In this document: piece by piece, positions 17,685-25,688 of the stretch
Layout of the letters: each line of letters begins with the position of its first letter
Numbering within the stretch: the stretch's first letter is position 1
Source: Prochloron sp. SulCav_FS08_3_32_3330
Lineage (GTDB): Bacteria > Cyanobacteriota > Cyanobacteriia > Cyanobacteriales > DYNF01
Assembly: GCA_020721205.1 (NCBI GenBank)
Contig: DYNF01000006.1
Span: 1 to 56,901, forward strand
Direction: 5' to 3'
DNA: 56,901 nucleotides
Notes under the pieces: model-generated
Told to the model about the DNA's origin: nothing
The model's input: the letters and a program-made list of their open reading frames with translations, nothing else
The model's database searches: none
Program-made: the position numbers and the translations under genes

Positions 17685-18848
17685 ATGATTAAAAATATTT
17701 TTATATTAATAATAATTGTTTCTTTATTTGCTTGTGAAAAAAGTAATCCCATTGAGGATAATCGGGAAGTTAAACCTTTAGTAAATCCCCCTAATAATAC
17801 CGTTGTTACACAGGAAAATTTAGAGGAAAATTTAGAGGAAAATTTAAGCCCTAATATTCGAGAAGATTCTACAAAAATTGAAACAATTTTACAAGAAAAA
17901 AATCAATTACAAACGGCTCAAGCTTGGCAATTTAAAGCTTTATTTATTAAAGTTAATCAGACAGAAAATCTACCTCAATTAAACTATTATTATTATCAAT
18001 CAATTTATGAAGATAGTAATAATAATCAAATTCAAGATTCTCAAGATCAAGGTTTTTTTAATCCCGCTTCCACTGTCAAAGTAGGAATTTCTGCTTTAGT
18101 ATTAGAAAAATTAAATAATCTTAATTTAGGATTAGAAACTCAATATAGAATTACTGGCACTTCTCAATGGTATTCGATTCAAGAAGATATTAAAAAATCT
18201 TTAATTATTTCGGATAATAGTGCCACTAATCGCTTAATTTTATTCTTAGGATTTAATCAACTTAAGACTCGAATGCAATCCTTAGAAATTAACTCTTATT
18301 CTGTTAATCGTTTAATGCTAGATCAGGGAACATTAGTCAATTCTCCCGCTTTAGAATTAAAGTTTCAAGACAAAATTATTCCCCAACCTTCTCAGACAAC
18401 TACTGTCGTTTCACACTGTTTTGAAATAGCACAAAAAACAGGAAATTGTGCTAATGCTAAAGACTTAGCAGAAATTTTTATGAGATTAGTTCAACCTGAA
18501 TTTTATCCAGAAGAAAAACGGTTTAAATTAAGGGAAAATGATCGCATTTTTTTATTACAAATGTTATCTAAAACTCCTCAAGAAGTAGGTTTAAATTATG
18601 AAAATACATTCTGTAGATTTTTAGATCCTTTAGGGAAAAAATTGGCAAATAATACCGGAATATTATTAAATAAATGTGGTATTGGTTTGTTTACTCATAG
18701 TTTTGTAGATAGTAGTTTTTTAGAAACAGATACAGGACAAAAATATTATATAATTATGGCAGTTAATCCTCCTAATCAAATCTCACAAAATGAGGCGATT
18801 AATTGGTTTAATTTAATTGCAGAATTAATGTTAAAAGCTGATCTTTAA
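17685..18848 (+). CDS. Serine hydrolase lipoprotein, class A beta-lactamase fold
   Basis: 387 residues. Lipobox SLFAC (Cys 17), an Asn/Glu-rich spacer with repeated EENL, then a beta-lactamase/PBP-type domain: SxxK as S129-T-V-K132, SDN as S176-D177-N178, and KCG near NKCGIGLFTHS in place of KTG. It could be a low-activity D,D-peptidase, a wall-binding protein or a lactamase; I see no clear Glu166-type residue. Its presence among wall-active neighbours favours a peptidoglycan role. Confidence 0.75.
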   Translation: MIKNIFILIIIVSLFACEKSNPIEDNREVKPLVNPPNNTVVTQENLEENLEENLSPNIREDSTKIETILQEKNQLQTAQAWQFKALFIKVNQTENLPQLNYYYYQSIYEDSNNNQIQDSQDQGFFNPASTVKVGISALVLEKLNNLNLGLETQYRITGTSQWYSIQEDIKKSLIISDNSATNRLILFLGFNQLKTRMQSLEINSYSVNRLMLDQGTLVNSPALELKFQDKIIPQPSQTTTVVSHCFEIAQKTGNCANAKDLAEIFMRLVQPEFYPEEKRFKLRENDRIFLLQMLSKTPQEVGLNYENTFCRFLDPLGKKLANNTGILLNKCGIGLFTHSFVDSSFLETDTGQKYYIIMAVNPPNQISQNEAINWFNLIAELMLKADL

Positions 18849-18871
18849 TTTTAATCCTTATCTCCAGTTTC

Positions 18872-19010
18872 CAACAGATTAAAATCTGTTGCTACATAAA
18901 CAAAACCCGTCTTCACGGGTTTTATGATTAAATATTAACTAATATTTAAAAATTCAACCTGCGTAGGCAGGTTTTGCTTATGTAGCAACGGGTTTTAACC
19001 CGTTGCTTTT
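18872..19010. repeat. Composite palindromic element with four hairpins
   Basis: Four successive hairpins (18872-18891, 18902-18923, 18956-18973, 18985-19006). A 17-base inverted repeat with one mismatch (18891-18907 and 18970-18986) flanks the middle two. It looks like a small mobile palindromic element. The ACGGGTTTT and AACCCGTTGCTTTT arms could also terminate the upstream serine hydrolase transcript. A related but shorter array is at 33790-33841. Confidence 0.7.
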
Positions 19011-19094
19011 TGGAGGCGGAATTGTTTTTTAGCAAAATATTAATATTTCTTGATAATTAAAATACAATCATCAAACTTATAGTAAAATAAAGCT

Positions 19095-20033
19095 ATGAAA
19101 AAATTACTTCTTTCTCTCATTGTTTTAACTCTCACAGGCTGTTTAAAAATCAGTATTGGGAGTGATAATCCTGATCAAACGCCATCAGGAGACACTGAAG
19201 GCTGTCCCACCGAGCCTACAGAAATTCTGACCGCCAAAAACACTGAAACAGTTGTACTCACAGATCAACCCCTTGCAAAATCGGGACAAGTGAGTGCGAA
19301 AAAAATGGTAGGCTACACTTTTGAAGCAGAAGCCGGACAAAAATTAACTTTTTCAACAGAGGATGATATTTGTACTTGGCTTTATGCCCCTGATACTAAG
19401 TTAATTACTAATAATGAATTAACTCAAAAGGGCAAATATATTCTACAAATTGGTACAATTAAAGGCTCAAAAAGCTTTGATTTAACAATGAATTTTACTT
19501 CTAATAATGTAGCTGTAACTAATACAAATACTCCAACAAATACAACTCCACCTCCTTCAAATCCTATTCCAACAAATACTCCAACAAATACAACTCCACC
19601 TCCTTCAAATCCTACTTCTAACAATTCTTTAACTCAATCTGAAGCTGTTAGTATTGTTCAAGGTTGGTATAATGCAAAACCGAATGTTTTTGGGGGTTCT
19701 TTTAATCGAAGTTTAGTGGCTCAATATACGACCGGACAACTTTATTATGAGACACTTCAAAAAAACGAAGAAGGCTCAAGTGGTGGTGTAGGATGGCTAC
19801 AGGATCGAGGCTGTTATTATACTTATGATTTTTCAAATATTGAACAAGTTTGGACATTTAATAGTTCAGCTTCAAGACCATATTTAAAAATCAAAATTCA
19901 TGAAGGTTTACAACTTCATGGACCTTCACAATATGGTTGTGGTAGTGCTTTTAATAGTTACCGAAAAAATGCAACTTATTGGTTTGAAAAAGACAATGGA
20001 ACTTGGAAAATTTATGATTATGAAGTGGAATAA
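19095..20033 (+). CDS. PPC-like lipoprotein with ARC6/IMS-like domain
   Basis: 312 residues. Lipobox LTGC, PPC-like domain ~36-138 (VGYTFEA, DDICTWLYAPD, GKYILQIGTIKGS), and a linker with two copies of TNTPTNTTPPPSNP. Residues ~180-312 resemble the IMS domain (PF13355, known from ARC6/cell-division and cyanobacterial J-proteins): SEAVSIVQGWYNAKPNVFG, YTYDFSNIEQVW, YLKIKIHEGLQL, NGTWKIYDYEVE. TAAAAT lies six bases before the ATG. Co-transcription with the next gene is likely (five-base gap). Confidence 0.78.
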   Translation: MKKLLLSLIVLTLTGCLKISIGSDNPDQTPSGDTEGCPTEPTEILTAKNTETVVLTDQPLAKSGQVSAKKMVGYTFEAEAGQKLTFSTEDDICTWLYAPDTKLITNNELTQKGKYILQIGTIKGSKSFDLTMNFTSNNVAVTNTNTPTNTTPPPSNPIPTNTPTNTTPPPSNPTSNNSLTQSEAVSIVQGWYNAKPNVFGGSFNRSLVAQYTTGQLYYETLQKNEEGSSGGVGWLQDRGCYYTYDFSNIEQVWTFNSSASRPYLKIKIHEGLQLHGPSQYGCGSAFNSYRKNATYWFEKDNGTWKIYDYEVE

Positions 20034-20038
20034 ATTTA

Positions 20039-21352
20039 ATGAAAAATAAACAAAACAAACCACGCCGTAAACATAAACAACAAAACGACGATAATAATAA
20101 TTCTTATAATTTAAAAATTATTATTATCGTAATGTTTTCCTTAGCAATCACAGGTTTACTTTGGATACTTATTCCTTCTAAAAAAGAAAATACTCAAACT
20201 AATTTAACTAAAGAAACGCCTCCTGTAGAAGCATCTTCCAATGGAAATTTACCCCAACTTCCTGATAATTTATCTGAATCTTTAGCACAAAATTCTGATC
20301 CTAGTGCTAGTTCAAATAATAATCAAAATAATAATCAAAATAATAATCAAAATTCAAACTTAAATTTGATTGTTGACAAGATTAAAAATTTAGCTGAACA
20401 AAGAGGTTTACCTAAAGATAAATTATCTATTAGTTTAATAGATTTAACTATTCCCGAAGTGCCTGTTTATGCTTCTTTTAATGATAATATCCCTCGTTAT
20501 CCTGCTAGTATTGTTAAATTATTTTGGTTAGTTATTTTTTATGAACAATATCAATCAGGAAATATTAAAGCTGAAGATATTAAACAAAAATTATTAAATG
20601 AAACTAAAGGATTTGAAGTAATTGAATTAAAAAGTAAAGCAGAATTACAAAATCTATCACCTCAAATAATTTTACAAAGAGTATTAGAAAGAATGATTCA
20701 AGATTCTGATAATAATGCGGCGAGTGTGATTGTTGATTTTGTTACTAATGCTTCTTCTGCTCAAGATGAATTATCCCCAGAAAAATTTAATAATTGGGCT
20801 AAAAATAGATATTATCTCAATCAATTTTTTATTGCAAAATCTTATCCTAATCAAATCGAAAATTTTAATATTAGTCAAAAAACTTTTCCTATTTACTATC
20901 TTGATATTGAATCTCCTGTCGGGGCTGATCGTCAGATTAGATACCCTAATAATGAGCCAGAATCAAATCCTGTCAGAAATAAATTAACAACTTATAGTAT
21001 GGCAAGATTACTCTATGAAATTGAAACAAATCAAGTTAAAAATAGTGATAAAATTAAACTTTTATTAAATCGAAAAAATGAATTAAATCCTGAAGTTTGG
21101 CAAAAAGAACCTTATGATGCGATCGAAGGTTTTTTAGGACAGGGAATTTATCAAAATAATCCTCAATTTTATTCTAAAATGGGCTGGACTTTTAATAATC
21201 GTAATGATGCGGTAATTATTACCAGTGCTGATGGCAAAACTAAATATATTTTAGTTATTTTTGGCGATGATAAAAAGTATTATGAAGATAAAGAATTTTT
21301 CCCTAAACTTTCTAAACTTGTTTATCAAGAAATGACGAAACTTAATAATTAA
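20039..21352 (+). CDS. Membrane-anchored serine hydrolase (beta-lactamase/PBP-like)
   Basis: 437 residues. Basic N-terminus and one transmembrane helix (~25-46), a Gln/Asn-rich spacer (NNQNNNQN), then the hydrolase domain with S157-I-V-K160, S223-D224-N225 and KMG in SKMGWTF instead of KTG. Class A beta-lactamase fold; not closely similar to the lipoprotein hydrolase at 17685 apart from motifs. The long flexible spacer would let the domain reach peptidoglycan. Activity on beta-lactams cannot be judged from sequence. Confidence 0.78.
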   Translation: MKNKQNKPRRKHKQQNDDNNNSYNLKIIIIVMFSLAITGLLWILIPSKKENTQTNLTKETPPVEASSNGNLPQLPDNLSESLAQNSDPSASSNNNQNNNQNNNQNSNLNLIVDKIKNLAEQRGLPKDKLSISLIDLTIPEVPVYASFNDNIPRYPASIVKLFWLVIFYEQYQSGNIKAEDIKQKLLNETKGFEVIELKSKAELQNLSPQIILQRVLERMIQDSDNNAASVIVDFVTNASSAQDELSPEKFNNWAKNRYYLNQFFIAKSYPNQIENFNISQKTFPIYYLDIESPVGADRQIRYPNNEPESNPVRNKLTTYSMARLLYEIETNQVKNSDKIKLLLNRKNELNPEVWQKEPYDAIEGFLGQGIYQNNPQFYSKMGWTFNNRNDAVIITSADGKTKYILVIFGDDKKYYEDKEFFPKLSKLVYQEMTKLNN

Positions 21353-21362
21353 AAATTGTAGG

Positions 21363-21418
21363 GTGTGCCAAGCTGAGATAGTTTTTTGATTACTTTATAA
21401 TTTTTTAGCTTGACACAC
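21363..21418. repeat. Imperfect inverted repeat GTGTGCCAAGCT
   Basis: GTGTGCCAAGCT and AGCTTGACACAC (one mismatch) flank a 32-base A/T-rich core between the serine hydrolase and the next lipoprotein gene. It could act as a weak terminator or be a dispersed repeat. Confidence 0.5.
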
Positions 21419-21446
21419 TTAATTAATTTTAAAAGGGATAATAACC

Positions 21447-22202
21447 ATGAAACAAATATTAATTTTCTTAACCATAATAACCCTTACTTCCTGTCAGTAT
21501 TTACCCGCTAAACAACCTTCCCCTACTCCAGAAATAGAAACTTGTCCTTCCACACCTAATTTAATCTTAAAATCGGCAAATGTTGAGACAATTTCTCTCG
21601 ATCAAGGTAAGGCTAAACTATCAGGAATTGCTAAAAAAAATCAAGCGATCAGGTACAGTTTTGAGGCTAAAACTGGTCAAGAATTAACTTATGAAACAGA
21701 AGATGATATTTGTATTTGGTTTTATGCACCTGATAATAAACTTTTAACAGGTAAACAAATAGCAACTGATGGTAAATATATCATCCAAATTTCAACTTTA
21801 AAAGGCTCAAAAACTTTTTCTATAGATTTAGCATTAACAACAAATATTGTTAACACACCTCCCCCACAACCAGCAATTTTAATGTTAGGAACATGGGAAG
21901 GATATTATAATATTAATAGTGCTACTTCTAAATTATTTGTTACTAATCAATCTGGTAATAATTTTTCGGGTAAAATTCATACCATTGCTAGTAGAGGAGG
22001 TACAGTTATTGTTAATATAGAAGGAGAAATTAATCCTAATACAAAAGAGATAATGATTCGAGAAACTGATATAGTACAAACTCCTAATAATAATTGGATT
22101 TTAGGAGTTAATAATGGTACAATTACATCAGATTTTCAAACAATTTCCGGGGATGGTTCTGATGGTACATATAAATATTCTTGGTCTTTTACAAAAAGAT
22201 AG
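21447..22202 (+). CDS. PPC-like lipoprotein with beta-rich C-terminal domain
   Basis: 251 residues. Lipobox LTSC (Cys 16), PPC-like domain ~30-132 (IRYSFEA, DDICIWFYAPD, GKYIIQISTLKGS). After a short Pro linker, residues ~145-251 form a beta-rich unit (MLGTWEGYYN, NFSGKIHTI, GEINPNTKEI, GTYKYSWSF), suggestive of a small lipocalin-like or beta-barrel binding domain; family not identified. Unlike its siblings it has an SD-like AAAAGGGA upstream. Last lipoprotein of the series. Confidence 0.75.
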   Translation: MKQILIFLTIITLTSCQYLPAKQPSPTPEIETCPSTPNLILKSANVETISLDQGKAKLSGIAKKNQAIRYSFEAKTGQELTYETEDDICIWFYAPDNKLLTGKQIATDGKYIIQISTLKGSKTFSIDLALTTNIVNTPPPQPAILMLGTWEGYYNINSATSKLFVTNQSGNNFSGKIHTIASRGGTVIVNIEGEINPNTKEIMIRETDIVQTPNNNWILGVNNGTITSDFQTISGDGSDGTYKYSWSFTKR

Positions 22203-22287
22203 CTGATCGAAAAGAAAAAAGACTAACTGTAATGACAAAGACGTTACAGCAGAGTAAAATGTTAGTATCAACTATTTCCTAAGCAAA

Positions 22288-22563
22288 ATGACCAATCAAA
22301 ATTCCCGTACCACTCTCAATTTAAGAATTAAATCCGAAGACCGTGATTTGATTGATTTAGCGGCTAAAAGCACAGGTAAAAATCGCACTGATTTTATTTT
22401 AGAGGCGGCACGTCAGGCGGCGGAAGATGCCTTACTTGAACGGACGATTTTTTTTGCTACTCCCAAGGCATATAAAGAGTTTATCGCTTTGCTTGATGCC
22501 CCACCCCAACCAAATCAACAGTTATGGAAAACTATGAATACTAAAGCACCTTGGGAGAATTAA
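22288..22563 (+). CDS. DUF1778 (TacA-like) antitoxin
   Basis: 91 residues. Ribbon-helix-helix start (TTLNLRIKSEDRDLIDLAAK) and the family motif TDFILEAARQAAEDALLER, then a short C-terminal tail that in this family neutralises the acetyltransferase. The toxin gene begins at the base after its stop codon, so the pair is translationally linked and probably self-regulated by the RHH domain. Confidence 0.9.
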   Translation: MTNQNSRTTLNLRIKSEDRDLIDLAAKSTGKNRTDFILEAARQAAEDALLERTIFFATPKAYKEFIALLDAPPQPNQQLWKTMNTKAPWEN

Positions 22564-23058
22564 ATGAGTTTTAGCACTCCCGAACCTCTTAATCCTACTC
22601 ATTTAATCAGTGGTTTTAGTTGTGGGATTTCTTCCCTTGATCAGTGGCTAAAACGACGGGCTTTAGCTAATCAAGTCAGTGGTGCGACGAGGACTTTTGT
22701 GATTTGTGTGGATAACAGAGTTGTGGGTTTTTATGCCCTTGCGTCCGGTGGTATTGCTGTTAAATCGGCTTTAAGGCAATTTAAGCGAAATATGCCAGAT
22801 CCTATCCCTGTAGTGATTTTAGCCCGTTTAGCAATCGCCAATTCTTATCAAGGGCAAGGTTTAGGACGAGCTTTATTTAAAGATGGGGCTTTGCGAGTGG
22901 TTCAAGCTAGTGAAACTATTGGCATTCGGGGAATTATTGTTCATGCTATTTCTGAAAAAGTCAAAAGTTTTTATTTAGCTTTAGGTTTTCGGGAATCGCC
23001 CCTTGAACCAATGTTATTGATGATAACTCTTAATGATTTAATTGCTTGTCTTGAATGA
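22564..23058 (+). CDS. GNAT acetyltransferase toxin (TacT/AtaT-like)
   Basis: 164 residues of the GNAT fold. The acetyl-CoA loop is YQGQGLGRALFKDGA, preceded by PVVILARLAI and followed by the C-terminal KVKSFYLALGFRESP helix-strand typical of toxin GNATs paired with DUF1778. Characterised members acetylate aminoacyl-tRNA and stop translation; this one's tRNA target is unknown. The pair sits inside the envelope cluster and may stabilise it. Confidence 0.9.
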   Translation: MSFSTPEPLNPTHLISGFSCGISSLDQWLKRRALANQVSGATRTFVICVDNRVVGFYALASGGIAVKSALRQFKRNMPDPIPVVILARLAIANSYQGQGLGRALFKDGALRVVQASETIGIRGIIVHAISEKVKSFYLALGFRESPLEPMLLMITLNDLIACLE

Positions 23059-23119
23059 TTAAAATGATCAGTATTTTTCTATTTTTTTCAATTAAATTAA
23101 CTTAAATATTTTAAAAATA

Positions 23120-24172
23120 ATGAATTTAAAATTATCACCAATAACGATTATTTCTTTATCTATAATTGTCTTAACTTCTGTAATTTTAATCTTATTTAAA
23201 GACAATAAACAGCAAGTAACGGAAGTTAATATTCCTCCCACAAATGAAGTTTTAACTAACACAAATTCTCCTGTTTCATCAGAAACAATAAATAGCCCTG
23301 ATTCGACGAGTACATCAACTCTTAATCCTCTTGTTGATGGTACTACTATAGCCTCAGATACTTCTCTTAAGACAGGTAATTTTTATATTACGAAAAATGT
23401 GGTAGAAGTTTATGAAAAACCGGATCAAAATTCGGAAAGAGTTACACAAGCTTTACATGGAGAACCTGTTAAGATTATTGAAAAACAAGGAAATTGGTTA
23501 AAAGTTACTCTCACAGATCAATTTGACTATTCAGGTTGGTTAAAAGAGGAAAATATTAAAAATATTCCCGCAGATCAACAATGGTTAAATCCTTATATTA
23601 TTGCTGTTCTTCAAGCAAAAGTATTAGTAAACCCTCATAATAATAATGAAGTTATGGAAATTTTAGGAATAGGAACTGTTGTTAATGCTGAATCTTCCTC
23701 TGATTTAGCTGAATTTACAAAAATTCAATTAGTAGATGGTAGAAAAGGTTATATTAAAACTACAGATTTATTAAAATATAATCAGAAAACAGGCTCACAG
23801 GTATCAGGGGAAGAAATATTAAGAACTGCGAAACAACTCTTAAATAAACCTTATCTTTGGGGAGGAATGTCCACAAATGGGGTAGACTGTTCAGGATTCG
23901 TTCATACTGTATTTAAAGTGCATGGGATTAAACTCCATCGAGATGCTGATTTACAATATGAATATGACGGAGTTTCTATAGCTCAATCAGAGTTACAAAC
24001 CGGAGATTTAATTTTCTTTAAAACCTACAAATCCGGTGCTTCTCATCTAGGAATTTATGTGGGTAATCGTCAATTTATTAATTCTGCTTCTAGTTTAGGA
24101 GTCAGTTATGCTTCTTTAGATAATCCTTATTTTTCTGAGCGTTATTTAGGAGCAAAAAGAATTTTAAATTAA
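23120..24172 (+). CDS. Membrane-anchored SH3b-NlpC/P60 peptidase
   Basis: 350 residues. One N-terminal transmembrane helix (~9-27), a Ser/Thr-rich spacer, two bacterial SH3 domains (~86-145 and ~158-218) and an NlpC/P60 domain (~230-350). Catalytic Cys257 lies in DCSGF, His309 in SHLGIYVG and the third polar residue is Asn321. Such enzymes cleave peptidoglycan stem peptides, usually D-Glu to diamino acid. With the two serine hydrolases upstream it gives the cluster a wall-processing set. Confidence 0.88.
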   Translation: MNLKLSPITIISLSIIVLTSVILILFKDNKQQVTEVNIPPTNEVLTNTNSPVSSETINSPDSTSTSTLNPLVDGTTIASDTSLKTGNFYITKNVVEVYEKPDQNSERVTQALHGEPVKIIEKQGNWLKVTLTDQFDYSGWLKEENIKNIPADQQWLNPYIIAVLQAKVLVNPHNNNEVMEILGIGTVVNAESSSDLAEFTKIQLVDGRKGYIKTTDLLKYNQKTGSQVSGEEILRTAKQLLNKPYLWGGMSTNGVDCSGFVHTVFKVHGIKLHRDADLQYEYDGVSIAQSELQTGDLIFFKTYKSGASHLGIYVGNRQFINSASSLGVSYASLDNPYFSERYLGAKRILN

Positions 24173-24214
24173 TTACATTTTTTTTGAAAAATAATCACAT
24201 TTAATCGTAAAATT

Positions 24215-25663
24215 ATGATGGAACTTTTTGATACATTAAGACAAAAATTGAGTAAACCTCTACTTTTTGCTTTATACGGTGCGATCGGTTGTTTAATTGC
24301 CGCCTTATTAACGGGAGAATTATTTTTATTTCTCACAAAACTTCCTCCTAAAATGGAAAAAGCTCCTCAAGCTATTGTGTTATTAATTGATACTTCTGGT
24401 AGTATGAATGAGTATAATAAGTTACAAGAAGTCAAAACTGCCGCTACTAATTTTGTCCAACGTCAAGATTTAACAAAAAATCCCATCGCTGTGGTGGGTT
24501 TTGGCGATTATGCTCAGATTGGTACTCCTTTAACCTCTGATCAAACTACTTTAGAAAATGCGATCGCTAATCTTTCTGATGGGGGTCTAACTGATATGAG
24601 TTTAGGCTTAGAAAACGCTATTAGTCAAGTAGAAAATAGCAATTTAATTCGCAATATCCTCTTATTTACTGATGGGATTCCAAACTCAGAAACTGATACT
24701 CTTTCGATGGCTCAATTAGCGAAATCAAAACAGATTAATTTGATAGCGGTAGCCACAGGAGACGCTGATACTAACTTTCTAACTCAAGTAACAGAGGATC
24801 CCAACCTCATATTTTATGCGAGTTCTGGTAATTTTGATCTAGCATTTCAACAAGCGGAGGAAGCGATTTATAGTCGTCAATTGATAGAATCTAAGGATTC
24901 AGGCAATTATAGCGTAGCTTACGGAGCTTTCCGAATCGGAGGCTGGACAGCATTCTTAGCTTTAGGTACATCTTTAGCAATAATTATCGGACAAAATCAT
25001 TATTTACGCCGTCGTTTAATCAATTCTAATGAGTTAACAACGGGTATTATCGGAGGATTAAGTGCCGGATTAATAGCCGGAGCTTTAGGACAAGTTATTT
25101 TTGAAGTTTTAGCGGAAATCCCCGTTTTAGGTACGGTTAGTCCTGTGATTGGTTGGGTAATTTTAGGAGTTTTTGTAGGCGGTGGTATGTCCTTTTTTGT
25201 ACCTAATTTAAAATTAAATCGGGCATTATTAGGAGGGGCGATCGGCGGTTTAATCGGTGCGATCGGATTTTTAACTATTGGGCTTATTTTAGGTGATATG
25301 GGAGGGCGTTTAATCGGAGCAGGAATTATTGGCTTTTTTATCGGTTTAATGATAGCTTGGATTGAGGAATTTAGCCGTGATGCTTATTTAATTATTCACT
25401 GGAATGAACAGGAAAAAACTAACATTTCATTAGGAAAAGAAAGGATTACTTTAGGAAGTGCAAGTAGCTCTCATATTTATTTACCAGAGTCTCAAGGTTA
25501 TCATCCAAAAACAGCTTATATTTGTTTAGAAAATGGGGAAATTATTATGCAATATGCTTCGGAATATGGTGATGCTAAAGGTATGAAAAAATTGAGTCAT
25601 AAATTAGAAAATGGAGATAAAAGAAAGTTAGGAAATATTACGATTGAAGTTAAAACAAATTAA
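24215..25663 (+). CDS. Fused vWA - membrane block - FHA-like protein
   Basis: 482 residues. N-terminal transmembrane helix (~17-40), vWA domain (~50-220) with an intact metal site (D59-T-S61-G-S63, Thr in GGLTDMS, Asp in LFTDG), a Gly-rich polytopic block of about five helices (~230-380) and an FHA-like C-terminal domain (~395-480, NISLGKERITLGSASSSHIYLP). Predicted topology: vWA outside, FHA inside. It combines in one chain what the overlapping genes at 11116 and 12176 encode separately. The FHA fold is divergent, so phosphothreonine binding is not certain. TAATCGTAAAAT lies just upstream of the start. Confidence 0.8.
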   Translation: MMELFDTLRQKLSKPLLFALYGAIGCLIAALLTGELFLFLTKLPPKMEKAPQAIVLLIDTSGSMNEYNKLQEVKTAATNFVQRQDLTKNPIAVVGFGDYAQIGTPLTSDQTTLENAIANLSDGGLTDMSLGLENAISQVENSNLIRNILLFTDGIPNSETDTLSMAQLAKSKQINLIAVATGDADTNFLTQVTEDPNLIFYASSGNFDLAFQQAEEAIYSRQLIESKDSGNYSVAYGAFRIGGWTAFLALGTSLAIIIGQNHYLRRRLINSNELTTGIIGGLSAGLIAGALGQVIFEVLAEIPVLGTVSPVIGWVILGVFVGGGMSFFVPNLKLNRALLGGAIGGLIGAIGFLTIGLILGDMGGRLIGAGIIGFFIGLMIAWIEEFSRDAYLIIHWNEQEKTNISLGKERITLGSASSSHIYLPESQGYHPKTAYICLENGEIIMQYASEYGDAKGMKKLSHKLENGDKRKLGNITIEVKTN

Positions 25664-25688
25664 AGAAAAATTATCTTAATTAAAATTT

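Noticed and set aside
9662-25663. A MoxR-vWA or kinase-phosphatase signalling island of known type
   Set aside because: No MoxR-type AAA ATPase, Ser/Thr kinase or PP2C gene exists in the window, so known ternary systems cannot be assigned.
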